Source: Okeania sp. SIO3B5 (lineage in GTDB: Bacteria > Cyanobacteriota > Cyanobacteriia > Cyanobacteriales > Microcoleaceae). Taken from it: a stretch of DNA of 32,857 nt. Below are positions 17,780 to 28,109 of this stretch, in pieces. The stretch's first letter is position 1. The number at the start of each line of letters is the position of its first letter. Below the pieces are notes generated by a model, which was not told the origin of the DNA, did not search any database, and saw only the letters and a list, made by a program, of their open reading frames with translations. Position numbers and translations under genes: made by a program. Location of the stretch: NCBI RefSeq assembly GCF_010692555.1, contig NZ_JAAHHG010000065.1, forward strand, positions 1-32,857, written 5' to 3'.

Positions 17780-20700
17780 CTACCCCAGCATTTTGTACCC
17801 ACAGAACAAATAGGTGTCTGTAATTGCACCAACATCTCCTGGAAATATGAACACTCCTAAGTCTTGAGTTCCAGAATTACAGAGTGCTTCAAAGTCAATT
17901 TCCAACACACCATGGAAAAGGTTTGGCCACTTAGCATCGGCTACACAGGCAATGCTATGCACATCGCAGTCGCATTTTTCCTCCTTGATTTTACCCATGC
18001 GCTGTCCTACCCAAAACTCAACAATGTGGTGTGCGCTAGGATCGGCTCCAGGAGCTTCAAAAAAGATTTCTAGCCGTTGGACACCTATCCTTTTGTTTCC
18101 AGTCAAATACGGGAACATATCCCGACTAAGCCGAATCCCCAATTGCTTGTTGCCTGCAACATTAGACGCAGTGCCAACAAATGAATGCCAGGCTTCCGGA
18201 AGCTCACGCTTCACATCAAAGAAACGCACACCTGCACCAGGCAGATTTTGCTGTGCACATTCGTTAGCTGCTTGGCGAAGATTTTCTCCACCTTCGCGAG
18301 CCATGAAGTTCAGGTGCAGTACTACATCACTTAGGGTTTCCATGTCGAAATGGTTGTTTTCTAAGGGCAGTTCTATCCGCCAGCGACTCACTGCACCAGA
18401 AAATTCAAATGGCAGATAGCGTTCATCGCGGAAGTTGAGTTCAAACATCCCGGAGTCATTTTGTCCAGTGGAAGTGGCGATCGCTTCTGTTGCTGCATAC
18501 ATGGATACAATGCGTGGATCGTCAGGCATTGCCGGATAGCCATTTTTCCAGCTTTCGTTGTCACAACAGGTATGAGGTGGCTCTATCAGGCGTGGCTCTA
18601 CGCGAGTCTTACTACTCAGCAAAGTCAGGCGACAGTGAACTCCGGTGTATGGTCCCACCACACAAGGAATTGTCATTGTTACGTTTTTAATTCGTCGCAT
18701 ATAATGACCTGGATAGTCAAGATCGAACAACCATTCAGGAATTTCAATCTCGCAATAGCCTGTAGTTTTTAGTTGCAGGAAGGCGCTCGGAAAGTGCAAC
18801 CGTAGAGAAATATGTTTGGTTAGCTCATACTCACGAACGTTTTCATCATAGTAAGCCTTTTCCATGTGGCGGAGGGCTAATTGTAGCCGCTCGCCAGATA
18901 GGAGTCCTTCGTGAAGGTTGTTCCAAATCTCTGCTGGAATGAACTGTCGGGCAGTGTGTCCTCGTTCAAAGTTGAAGGCACGTTGGGCTTGTCGGGCGCA
19001 TTGCAATGCCAATTCATACATTTGATAATGCATTGCTGCAGTTTCTTGCTGCATCCAGAGATAGAGTGCATGGTTAGTAAACTTGTCGCGCAGGAAGTCG
19101 TTTACTTCTGTAGCATTTTCCATTTGCTGCTGGTGGTTATTCAATTCGTGCATGGCAATATCACGCCGTCGTTCGGCAGCAAGAATTTGACGTTCAACTT
19201 GCTCAACTTCGATAGTGAGTACGTCTACTTGATGCTCCCATTCTTCTTCACGACGTTCCCAGCCAGCTTTTGTTAGTCCAAGGGAAGCAACTGTGCTGGT
19301 AATGTCTGCTACTGTATTAGAGATGGTGCTAGCTGCCGCAAAAATCATGCTCAACTTCTCCCCAGGTGGAAGTTTAACAAAATTGCTAGGGAAGCCTACA
19401 TAAGGATCGGGAGTCATATTCATTGTCTGACGAATTGCTTGGGAAATATTGCCAGCAGCCCTAAGTGCATTAGAAGTAATAGTTAGGGGTTCGTACTGTG
19501 ATTCTCCAGCGTTCAAGCCATTAATAATCAGATTTTGATAGTACTGCAAGCGCGTTTGAGTAATTTCCTTGGTCTTTCGCAGAGCTTGTACTTGCCAGTC
19601 TGCCTCTCGCCATTGATTTTGTCGAACTTCTAACCCTAGATTAAGCAACTGCCGCTCGTGCATAGCACGCATAGTGGACAGATACTCACCATCACCTTTT
19701 TCATAGGCAGCCAGCAAAGCACCGCCAAAGCCTTGCACATCCCTTGCCATTTCCAGTGCTTTTTGAACTAAGGTCATGAAACGATAGGAACTTTGAGGCA
19801 AGCACCAGTCCCCTTCATCAGCACAAATTTCACGGGTGGTTTTCCAGGATTCCCGAATGTCGTTATTGCCAAAATAAGGCATATTTAGGTTCGGACGACT
19901 GTTTGTCAAACGCTCTGCGTTCAGGCAGGTATGAATTAATGCCAGACGATCGCTGACGCTGGTATAGAGGCACATCAGTCGTGAATTGATAGGGGCACAT
20001 TCAGGTTTAAAGGTAGCAACCGTTGATACTTCTAACCCTTGGTCTTTTGTCAACACAGTAATCGGGGTAGTTCCCAGAATTTTAGTCGCCGTGTCAAAAA
20101 TTAAGCGGGCTTGTTGGAATGCCTCTGGCGTGTTTTTGCGCATCAGGGCATCACCCCATTGCATAAGGGTATCCAGGTAGTGCAGCATAATTGCCCGTTC
20201 CTTCACCTTGGCATCGGAAACTTCGTCACTGGGACAGCAACATTCTTCGGTTTGTGAAATAACTACTGCTTCGCTCGGCGCTGTTACTGGAATCTCGGTG
20301 CCTTCATCTGGGCAAATATGCCAGGTATTATCACTCAGCAATGGGTTGTACACCAGTTCGTACCATTTCAAGGCTGCCTCAAAGTGGCAATGTGCCCGCA
20401 AATGACCTGCCACTGTGATGGCTGAACTGAACATTGAAGGCGGTAATAATGGTGCACCCGGATCGAACCAAGCAAAGAAGGGAAATGCTGTTAAACCGCC
20501 CACGGGAGTTGAAGCTGGTGGAGTCACTACTTGCGGTACAACAACAGCTTCATCAAGAGCAAGGTCATAACGGAAACCCGATGGTGGTGGAGGTGTATAG
20601 CCAACAGGAACTTCACCACCAGTCACCTCAAAGTTAAGGGAGTCGCCACTACGTCCTGCAAATTTCAATTCTGGTGTAGCACCTCCGCTAATACGGACTC

Positions 20701-23700
20701 CTTCATAAGATTGTCGAGGTTGCTGGAATTCACCATTATAAAAGCGACACCAACGCAGATGCACCATTGGTTTTGACTTCCAGTATAATAAGCCAGGTAG
20801 TTTTTCGGCACGATGCCAATCAGTCTGAGGATTATCTGCGGTCGCCCCCCATTCAGCTATTTGTTCTATGGCATCTTCTTTGGCATCGTATTCTTTGGCA
20901 TCGTAGTATCGGCTTTCTTCAATCCAGAAGTAATATTCATCTATGATCGCCGGATGCACATTATCGCAGACATTACAGCAGTCAGAGGATTCCGAGACAC
21001 CACACTTTGGTTCAAAAGTTGTAGTTGCTGGTGGTATACTTGCTGCTGCTACCCTGATAAATTTTGTGCCCAACCGGACAGCTGCTTGCAGCCACATTGG
21101 TAAATCAGCAATGTTGGATTGTTGGCGGTTAGGAAGGGAAATAAGGATGGGTTCATTAGGTCGTTCGTTTGACAGTTCATTGGGTTGGTTACCAGAGGGT
21201 TGTTCCTGAGCGGAAATATTTAAGGGAGTCAACAAGTTCGGGCGCGCCTGGCGATCGGATGTACCCATCAAGCTTAGTCCATCCCTTGCCTGATCGAGAG
21301 GTTGGATGGTTGCAGGTTCGCGGTGTTGGAGGAGAGTAATTCCTGGATGGGTAGGTGGGCGTAAATTGTTCCAATAAGTCATTCCTCCAGGTACTGGCAT
21401 GGTTAGGGCAGCGCGACGCAGTTCAGATTCTAAAAATTGGAATGCTTCTGTTTGCTTCGCTGCTTGCAATTCGTCCCATTCTACCCAGTTTTCCCGATAA
21501 ATGAGTCGCCGTTGGCAGGCTTCCCAATCGCGGAAGGTGGTAAAGTGCCGCTCCCAAACTAGAATAAAGTCTGGCGAGACCGCGAACTCAGGTTCCAGTC
21601 CTAATCGAGCCCGTTGGATAAACAGATGAATAGCACTGACAGCTTCCTCAATACGACTGGCTTTTTGGCACAGCCCCACTTCCACATCTTGCAATAGCAG
21701 TTCGCTCAGGTGTTTGGCTTCGGTGGCAAACCCACCCCAGGGAAGAGGAACACGGTTCATGTGGGTTAGGTAAGCCACCAATGCTGCACGTCCCCGTAGT
21801 CGAAGCCCGTCATTTAAGTGTTTAACTTCTTTGTAGCGACGTGGTTCACCGTTTTCAATGCAGCCATTACGATAAAACTGAGTTAGGTTTGCGTTACCGG
21901 ATTCGGTCGTCCCAAAAGCAGTTTCTAGTGCGGAGGGGTCATTAGATGCCCAGATATCGGGGCGAGCCTCGCGAATGTCCTGTGGATAAAAACGTTTCAA
22001 TAATACACGAATCCACTTCTCTGACTGCCAAACCCGTACAGCCCAACGATCATCTTCTAAATCGGTAGATGTAACCAGATAATCCAGATAATATTGCAGC
22101 ACTAAGGTGTTGTGCCGTAGATCAATACCCAGGTGGCGCACTAAATTAGCAGGATGATCTGGGTGTAGTTCTGCTGATTCGTGGAACAGTAGCCATGCTG
22201 GTTGTTCTGGGGCGCGTTTAGTTTCGCGACGCATCACTGTATAGTCAAACAGTCGTTCCCACCAATCGAACATAGCCTGCTGACGTTGAGGGGTAGGAGC
22301 CACGCGCTGGTCTTGTGCTATCGGTGGCATGAAATAATTGTCGAGTACAGGTAAGAAGTTGGGATCGAAGTTGGCTTTGTGGGTTACAAATGAGTCACCA
22401 CTACGGTAGTATGACTGTCCAGCAAAGTTAACAGGATGTGCAAGCATATAGCCTAGTTCCGATCGCCCATCATCAGAAATTGGTTGTGCGGAGAGATGGA
22501 GGCGACTGACAAACAGCATAGCTTTGAACGCACGCTGGTAGGTACGCCGAATGTCGCGCACGGAACTGCTGTAATGGATGTTCAGAAAATTCTGCGCTTG
22601 CACTGCATCAGGCAACTGAATACCATTTAGTAAAGTTGCGTTTTTCTGCTCTTGGAACAGTTTATCATAGGGAATAGCCAACCAATCTGCGCCAGCATCC
22701 GGTCCGTTATACTTGAGTTGAAACCCAGTTGTCTGAGGACAAACATCTTCAGGTCCATCAAAGAAGAACGGTTTGCGCTCCAGCTCGATTTTTAACTCAT
22801 AAAACCCCTTTTTCAAAGTGATAGGAGTTGAACAAGCAGGTGGAGCTTCTTCGTGAGGCCAGTCATGGGCGAGTAACACCCAGGTTTTCTGACCGCGTTT
22901 CAGAATTATGCGCCAACGGTGGGATTGATCCACGTTGTCAAAGTCAGGTACTTCTCCTGCTGGAGTGGGGGCACCAGCACTAAATCCATACTTACCTTCC
23001 TGTTCAATCAGCAATAATCCCTGCCACTTAAGGGTGAAAGGTTCAGCACCGCCTAACATGGAGCCATCTGTATTTGCCATCGCAAATCCATTGCGCACGG
23101 CTGCAAAACGCAATTGCTCTGGTGAGAAGGTGAAATCCATTGAAGGTAGGATCGTGGGAATCGGAGCATTCCAGGCGTTTTCTTCCCTACCGAAAGCATC
23201 CACGCCACCGCGTAATTCCCGCCAGCGAATGGTTTGGAATGAATCAAAGTATTCCGCAACCATTCCGGTTCCAGTTAGTCCTAACAAGGCAGCAAATGCT
23301 CCCCCATTAGGTTGTGGCTGCAAGGTGATAGCAGGTGTTTGACCGTTGTCATTTTCCCAGGAGGCGGTTGCCAAATTCTCGTCAGCCCACAGATTTTTCA
23401 GCAACAGTTTTGCTAAATCTGTGCTTTCTGGATTTGGACTGCAGGTGGCATCAACGACGTGGACTGCTAAATGCTCGGCAACGATCTGGCAACGTTGGTA
23501 AAAGCGATCGAACTCTTGCTGGAACCACTTCCAACGAACCATTTCATCCGATTCCTGAATTAAACGTTCTTCCGCTTCCCCAAAGTTGTTAAAGAGAAAA
23601 GCAAAATGTGCCAAGTCTACACGGGGTAGAAAGTAGAGATCGCGCACAGCACTTTGCTCAGATGGAGACAGTTGACGGATACGGCTGAGTTTAGCCAACA

Positions 23701-26700
23701 CAGCTTCATCGGTGAGGGGAATTTGTGTCCACAATTCCTCCGCAGTCTCATCGTAACGGAATGGTCCTTCTGGTGGTGTATTCCACATTAAAGTGGGAGT
23801 TGGCAGTGGTAGCGAAACTCGGTATTGTCGCTGTGCAGTGCTAACTGCAATACCGCTACCCGATAATACCGATGGGAAGAAATGCTGTCCTAGTGAAAGC
23901 CAAGTATTATTAACAGCAGGGGGAACAAAGCCAAACTCTTCTCGGAGGACAGTTTCCATCCGCTGCCAGCTCCACTGTTCTGCCGATTCAGCGCTCACCT
24001 CAACCGCCATCAGTTTTCTCCGTAAAGCCCAGAGTGAATTCTGGTCTTGATCGTCCGGCAAACCCAGTGGTGAGTCTTTTGCTTCGTTGACTGTTTGCAA
24101 GGGAAAGGGATCGTCACCTTGTAAATGTTCCTCATTGGTGAACAGGAACAGCAGCTCACCAACTTGAAATTCGGAAGCATAAATTTTTGCCAATATTTCG
24201 GCAAAACGTAGGGTATGAGTTGGTTTAGCATCCCAGGTATCGGTGGGGGTGTTGGGGTCAAAACCTGCCAATGCTGACAGAGGATTCAGGTTTTGCCTCA
24301 GCAGTTTGATAAACTCTGGCTCCCGGCAACCACAGTGAAGGGTATTGATGGCATATTGCTGGATTTGGTAAAGTAAGTGTTCTACTGCCCAGTTCCCCTT
24401 GGTTGCCCCTGGAACCCAAAATGATAGTAAGTGGAGTCGTTCAGCACCAGTCGCACCAGGAGCAGGCAATGTGCCGTCAGTCAGGGACAGTTGAAAATCA
24501 TCGCGGAACATTTGGAAGGCAACCAACTGTCGGATAAAATCTGGATTGACGTTTCCACCTTCAAACAAACCAAGTACGTTACAGATATCACTGAGTTCTG
24601 TAAATGTGTATCCAGCGTTTGGTACTGCCTGCAATTTCTGCCACAGGCGGATAAAAATTGCCAACCGTGTGAGAGCTTCTAGAGGGTTTTCAGGGTCATC
24701 AAATTCGATGATGTACTTGTCTAAACAGCAAGGTTCGCACTCTGGAAATCCTTCTTCTCGATGATTTTTTAAGCTAAATCTTACAAACTCAGATTTCCAT
24801 AACTCGATAAACTCACAATAACTCAGGCAAGTACGCTTCAGGAATTCGGATACATGGGCAACAATCTCAGTCCATGATGTCTCATCTTCCAATTCCGTAA
24901 CAAACCCATATATGGTGTGTAATAGAATATTTACCCTGTCTTCCTCCCCAGTAGTGACTGGGGATAAAATATTGTATTCTTCAGGCGTTATTTTGAGGTA
25001 CTCGATCGCTGTTTCAATCCGAACTGGATAGCGCCACAGATGACTTTGAAATTCGGCAGTTTCATTGGTGGGATCGAGTACAAATTCGGTAATCTCCTTG
25101 CGGAAGCGACGCATGGTAGCAAATCGACTTGTGCCTAATTGCTCTAAATAAGTGCGTGCCACATCTAACGGCTGTGAATAGGGAAGCAGGCAAGAGGAGA
25201 AATCGTTCTTTAATTTATCGTAGGCAGTTTGTTCGGCAGTGGGTACAGCAGGTGTCGAGTGTTCGGGTAATACCTCGACAAGTATCTCTGGTTTGTGTTG
25301 GAAAGCGCCATCAGGACTGGAGGTTGAAGTTAATTTATGACCTCCTACCATGTCGCTAGCGGTGTTATGAATCATCCCAGAAGTGGCATCGTTAGCAACC
25401 ATGTGTTCCAACGATTCATTAACCTGATCGATTAGGGGTAACGGTACTTCCAAATTAGCTTTGGTTGCTAACAGTTCGCCCAAAGGTCCCCGACGCTCTG
25501 CTATCAGAGTCGCTAAAGTTTGATTGGCATTTTCCGGTAACGGGTTATCGCAGGTAGATTCTGGAGATACCTTTAGTAATTCATGGAGGTATGCGACTGG
25601 CCCCAGTGGAGATAAATGAGCAGGGGGGATACAATTGACTAGGGAACCATCTGGGTTGACAGATTTAAACTCAGCCGTTCTCGTTTCATCCGGTACAAAA
25701 AACAATTGAGCATTATCCCAAATAGTTTGAGCGTAGTCGTAAGCTACTGAACCGACTAAAGCTTCCTTAAAGTCTTGAAATGAAAATCCTTCAATCCTCT
25801 CAGCATTTATAAAACCTCGCGCCCACAGAGCTTCCATGACTGAGAATTGGATTTCGGGCGGTGCAATCCCATTTGTCAGATTAACGACACCCTGAATGCA
25901 GGTTAACCACTCAATGAATTGCTGTTGTGTTTTTGGATCGCCAGGGAAAATGCCATTCAAAGTATTTGCCAGAACGGTTGCATCCCATCCACTGAACGAG
26001 AACCCACCTGGATAATTAGCCAACAATAGGTCTAATGGATTACCAGGTGAACGACTGAGCAGAGGAACTGCATCACTCGTTGGCGCAGGGGGAGAAGCGA
26101 ATACATTAGCAACATCAAAAAACTTACGCAGGTGCCGAAGGAAAGCTTGAGTGCGGTCTTCAGTTGTACCGGGTTTGGTAAATTCAGGAAGCAGTGCTGA
26201 GTCCAGATTCAGCAAAGCCTCCCAATGTTCGTTATTTTTCGCAGCCAGCTCGTTCACATTAGTAACAGCCGCACCAAAGTTAGGAATAGGAGGGGGAGGA
26301 ATAGGAGGAGCTTTGATGGCATCTACTAAGGGTGCATGATCTTTGGTAATGGCGCAAAGGACTAAATCTAAATGCCCAGTAGTATTCTCTGGAGATAGTG
26401 CCCCCCAAAAGGCATTGATATCGGCCCCATCGAAACCCAACCAATCGCTGACAAGTCCATCTACCGGAGTATCTGGAGTAATAACACACTCTGGTATGCC
26501 AATTTCGCTGGCAGAACCCAAAGCTCGCAGTCGTCGCGCTGCCTGGAAACGATTTACTCCGGCTGGTTCAGTCAGTGTCCGATTATCGATCGCAGCCTCA
26601 ATATTGTTGATAATTTCTTCTTCGGCATCTACTGCTACCATCTTGAAACGCTGTTCTCGGTTTACCTGCGGTGGCAGAATAGCTGTGAGGGCATAAAAGT

Positions 26701-27718
26701 AGTCTGCCGGAACCTCAAAAGCTGGATCAAAAGCAGTTCTTGAAGCTTTGAGAATGACTTTTGCTTCTCCTTTAGGAGGGTTGGTTAATACCGGAAAATG
26801 GTATCCCACTTGTGTAGCTAGTGTGCTTTTTTCTTCGCACCAAATAGCTGCCGATAGCGAGAATATAAAGTTCGTGAGGCGATCAGCTTCAAGATTGTGG
26901 GTAGTGTAGTATGTGAGTATATCGCCCTCAAAAATTACGCGATCGCGTTCATCATCACTATTGGCAGCTTGGGGACCAGTGTAGATTGCCTCTAAGGAGC
27001 GTTTTGGTACTGGAAGTGGGTAAGCCTCGCGGTCCCAAATAATTTCATAGGCAATGTGACGGCACTGTTCGATGGTCAGATTAGTAATGTTTGCCTGGTT
27101 GCCAGGGTCAGCATTCAGCACATTCTCTACTTCTGTTCTTAGAGTAGTAAAATTCGGTGCTGCGCCATCCTCTGGCAAGATATCAATCGGACTACTTTGA
27201 TTAGAGGAGGTCGGACTACTTTGATTAGAGGAGGGTAGAGCCAAATGTAGGCTTGTTTCTGGATATGTTGTAAACAGATTAGGAGAAATCGGCAACGCAC
27301 CTGCTCGGACTGGAATATTATAATACACCTGATTGTGTACAATATCATTGCCATTGCGGGCGATCGCTAAACGCACATCGGCAGTGCGGTACTCTTGACC
27401 TCCTGGAGGATCGGGGATTTCAATAACAGCAGTGGCTATGGCGAAAAACTCCCTCACAGCATTAGGTGGCGTACCATTAATTTCAAAGTGCTGGACTATG
27501 CGAGTGTTGGGGTTAGGTACAGGAGCAGGATCTGGAGAGGGGGATGGGGGTAAAGTTGGTGCGATATAATTAGCGGTGCCAAAAGCAGCTCCGCTACCAT
27601 CTGGATCGTTGAATGATATTTCGTGGGCTGTAATGGATAGCCCATTCAGGTAATTGGTAAATTCATCAGCAGTGACTGGTTCAACTGGGTGTAAGCGAAT
27701 GATTAGTAGGGATGGCAT
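17780..27718 (-). CDS. Tc (ABC) toxin complex TcA-type subunit with PA14-like insert
   Basis: TcA subunits form a pentameric, bell-shaped pore and injector that carries a TcB-TcC cocoon to a target cell. The 3312-residue product is longer than the roughly 2500 of Photorhabdus TcdA1. About 1-480 is unrecognised, with a Pro-rich linker and an NQSSP repeat. A VRP1-like segment (about 700-870) includes LSPLGPVAYLHELL. A PA14-like domain spans about 1480-1685 (MVAEYFDS, then LLLIEQEGKYGFSAG). The TcA/neuraminidase-like region (about 1700-2150) has AVSAIHLFIQRARLGLEP and ENWVEWDEL. Long helices (about 2665-2920) form the channel part. The TcB-binding end has LFDLDYPGHYMRRIKNV (about 2996) and ELNFRDERYLPFEFSG. 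ATG 27718 has a strong AAAGGAG site 9 bases upstream. No Sec signal, as usual for Tc toxins. Several Cys clusters are unusual. Confidence 0.9.
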   Translation of the reverse strand: MPSLLIIRLHPVEPVTADEFTNYLNGLSITAHEISFNDPDGSGAAFGTANYIAPTLPPSPSPDPAPVPNPNTRIVQHFEINGTPPNAVREFFAIATAVIEIPDPPGGQEYRTADVRLAIARNGNDIVHNQVYYNIPVRAGALPISPNLFTTYPETSLHLALPSSNQSSPTSSNQSSPIDILPEDGAAPNFTTLRTEVENVLNADPGNQANITNLTIEQCRHIAYEIIWDREAYPLPVPKRSLEAIYTGPQAANSDDERDRVIFEGDILTYYTTHNLEADRLTNFIFSLSAAIWCEEKSTLATQVGYHFPVLTNPPKGEAKVILKASRTAFDPAFEVPADYFYALTAILPPQVNREQRFKMVAVDAEEEIINNIEAAIDNRTLTEPAGVNRFQAARRLRALGSASEIGIPECVITPDTPVDGLVSDWLGFDGADINAFWGALSPENTTGHLDLVLCAITKDHAPLVDAIKAPPIPPPPIPNFGAAVTNVNELAAKNNEHWEALLNLDSALLPEFTKPGTTEDRTQAFLRHLRKFFDVANVFASPPAPTSDAVPLLSRSPGNPLDLLLANYPGGFSFSGWDATVLANTLNGIFPGDPKTQQQFIEWLTCIQGVVNLTNGIAPPEIQFSVMEALWARGFINAERIEGFSFQDFKEALVGSVAYDYAQTIWDNAQLFFVPDETRTAEFKSVNPDGSLVNCIPPAHLSPLGPVAYLHELLKVSPESTCDNPLPENANQTLATLIAERRGPLGELLATKANLEVPLPLIDQVNESLEHMVANDATSGMIHNTASDMVGGHKLTSTSSPDGAFQHKPEILVEVLPEHSTPAVPTAEQTAYDKLKNDFSSCLLPYSQPLDVARTYLEQLGTSRFATMRRFRKEITEFVLDPTNETAEFQSHLWRYPVRIETAIEYLKITPEEYNILSPVTTGEEDRVNILLHTIYGFVTELEDETSWTEIVAHVSEFLKRTCLSYCEFIELWKSEFVRFSLKNHREEGFPECEPCCLDKYIIEFDDPENPLEALTRLAIFIRLWQKLQAVPNAGYTFTELSDICNVLGLFEGGNVNPDFIRQLVAFQMFRDDFQLSLTDGTLPAPGATGAERLHLLSFWVPGATKGNWAVEHLLYQIQQYAINTLHCGCREPEFIKLLRQNLNPLSALAGFDPNTPTDTWDAKPTHTLRFAEILAKIYASEFQVGELLFLFTNEEHLQGDDPFPLQTVNEAKDSPLGLPDDQDQNSLWALRRKLMAVEVSAESAEQWSWQRMETVLREEFGFVPPAVNNTWLSLGQHFFPSVLSGSGIAVSTAQRQYRVSLPLPTPTLMWNTPPEGPFRYDETAEELWTQIPLTDEAVLAKLSRIRQLSPSEQSAVRDLYFLPRVDLAHFAFLFNNFGEAEERLIQESDEMVRWKWFQQEFDRFYQRCQIVAEHLAVHVVDATCSPNPESTDLAKLLLKNLWADENLATASWENDNGQTPAITLQPQPNGGAFAALLGLTGTGMVAEYFDSFQTIRWRELRGGVDAFGREENAWNAPIPTILPSMDFTFSPEQLRFAAVRNGFAMANTDGSMLGGAEPFTLKWQGLLLIEQEGKYGFSAGAPTPAGEVPDFDNVDQSHRWRIILKRGQKTWVLLAHDWPHEEAPPACSTPITLKKGFYELKIELERKPFFFDGPEDVCPQTTGFQLKYNGPDAGADWLAIPYDKLFQEQKNATLLNGIQLPDAVQAQNFLNIHYSSSVRDIRRTYQRAFKAMLFVSRLHLSAQPISDDGRSELGYMLAHPVNFAGQSYYRSGDSFVTHKANFDPNFLPVLDNYFMPPIAQDQRVAPTPQRQQAMFDWWERLFDYTVMRRETKRAPEQPAWLLFHESAELHPDHPANLVRHLGIDLRHNTLVLQYYLDYLVTSTDLEDDRWAVRVWQSEKWIRVLLKRFYPQDIREARPDIWASNDPSALETAFGTTESGNANLTQFYRNGCIENGEPRRYKEVKHLNDGLRLRGRAALVAYLTHMNRVPLPWGGFATEAKHLSELLLQDVEVGLCQKASRIEEAVSAIHLFIQRARLGLEPEFAVSPDFILVWERHFTTFRDWEACQRRLIYRENWVEWDELQAAKQTEAFQFLESELRRAALTMPVPGGMTYWNNLRPPTHPGITLLQHREPATIQPLDQARDGLSLMGTSDRQARPNLLTPLNISAQEQPSGNQPNELSNERPNEPILISLPNRQQSNIADLPMWLQAAVRLGTKFIRVAAASIPPATTTFEPKCGVSESSDCCNVCDNVHPAIIDEYYFWIEESRYYDAKEYDAKEDAIEQIAEWGATADNPQTDWHRAEKLPGLLYWKSKPMVHLRWCRFYNGEFQQPRQSYEGVRISGGATPELKFAGRSGDSLNFEVTGGEVPVGYTPPPPSGFRYDLALDEAVVVPQVVTPPASTPVGGLTAFPFFAWFDPGAPLLPPSMFSSAITVAGHLRAHCHFEAALKWYELVYNPLLSDNTWHICPDEGTEIPVTAPSEAVVISQTEECCCPSDEVSDAKVKERAIMLHYLDTLMQWGDALMRKNTPEAFQQARLIFDTATKILGTTPITVLTKDQGLEVSTVATFKPECAPINSRLMCLYTSVSDRLALIHTCLNAERLTNSRPNLNMPYFGNNDIRESWKTTREICADEGDWCLPQSSYRFMTLVQKALEMARDVQGFGGALLAAYEKGDGEYLSTMRAMHERQLLNLGLEVRQNQWREADWQVQALRKTKEITQTRLQYYQNLIINGLNAGESQYEPLTITSNALRAAGNISQAIRQTMNMTPDPYVGFPSNFVKLPPGEKLSMIFAAASTISNTVADITSTVASLGLTKAGWERREEEWEHQVDVLTIEVEQVERQILAAERRRDIAMHELNNHQQQMENATEVNDFLRDKFTNHALYLWMQQETAAMHYQMYELALQCARQAQRAFNFERGHTARQFIPAEIWNNLHEGLLSGERLQLALRHMEKAYYDENVREYELTKHISLRLHFPSAFLQLKTTGYCEIEIPEWLFDLDYPGHYMRRIKNVTMTIPCVVGPYTGVHCRLTLLSSKTRVEPRLIEPPHTCCDNESWKNGYPAMPDDPRIVSMYAATEAIATSTGQNDSGMFELNFRDERYLPFEFSGAVSRWRIELPLENNHFDMETLSDVVLHLNFMAREGGENLRQAANECAQQNLPGAGVRFFDVKRELPEAWHSFVGTASNVAGNKQLGIRLSRDMFPYLTGNKRIGVQRLEIFFEAPGADPSAHHIVEFWVGQRMGKIKEEKCDCDVHSIACVADAKWPNLFHGVLEIDFEALCNSGTQDLGVFIFPGDVGAITDTYLFCGYKMLG
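22664..23279 (-). other. PA14-like domain inside the TcA subunit
   Basis: Encodes about residues 1480-1685. It begins TGTGMVAEYFDSFQTI, has the central LKWQGLLLIEQEGKYGFSAG and later ITLKKGFYELKIELE and GADWLAIPYDKLF. This is the strand order expected of PA14 beta-barrels, which in other toxins and adhesins bind sugars or surfaces. The call is by pattern recognition only. Confidence 0.65.
27187..27236 (-). repeat. 24-bp in-frame tandem repeat in the TcA gene
   Basis: TCGGACTACTTTGATTAGAG plus GAGG occurs twice in a row, encoding the repeated SSNQSSP-type segment at about residues 163-178. Confidence 0.8.
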
Positions 27719-27734
27719 TACAGAATCTCCTTTA

Positions 27735-27774
27735 GTAAATAGTGGTAATGTTTGGAATGTTTTGGTGTTGGGTT
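27735..27774 (-). promoter_or_regulatory. 40-bp leader upstream of TcA, shared with the xisHI operon
   Basis: Matches 29653-29692 at 38 of 40 positions by eye. Both copies lie just upstream of a minus-strand start codon, so they may carry a promoter or be the edge of a common repeat. The adjacent GGGTTAGC...GTAACCC can form a hairpin. Function is inferred from position only. Confidence 0.4.
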
Positions 27775-27887
27775 AGCAAGAGCGTAACCCAAGCTATTGG
27801 AGTGACACACTTAATTTAGTGCAAAATTGTATGCTCAGTTAGATGGCTAAATTTTAGACTGTGAAAGGTATTTGACAATCTGTTGTA

Positions 27888-28100
27888 ATATTATGTCCGG
27901 ATAATTAGTGATAAAAAAAGCTTGCTCCTCCTTATATAGCAGTTTTTAGTAAGGGTGAAATACATCAATTATCGATCCCCCTAAATCCCCCTTAAAAAGG
28001 GGGACTTCCAGTTCCCCCCTTCTCAAGGGGGGTTAGGGGGGATCTCCTGATTCGTGACTTTTTCCTAATTTATTTATACCTGTTCATCCGGACATGATAT
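27888..28100. repeat. Family G miniature inverted-repeat element, copy 5
   Basis: Ends ATATTATGTCCGG and CCGGACATGATAT. It contains an inverted repeat with arms GATCCCCCTAAATCCCCC (27974-27991) and GGGGGGTTAGGGGGGATC (28027-28044), itself a common cyanobacterial repeat type. Confidence 0.65.
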
Positions 28101-28109
28101 AACGCACCA

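Noticed and set aside
17952-18419. 155-codon frame antisense to the TcA gene, and many similar ones up to 27354
   Set aside because: The TcA frame is continuous with conserved motifs; the antisense frames are by-products of its codon use.
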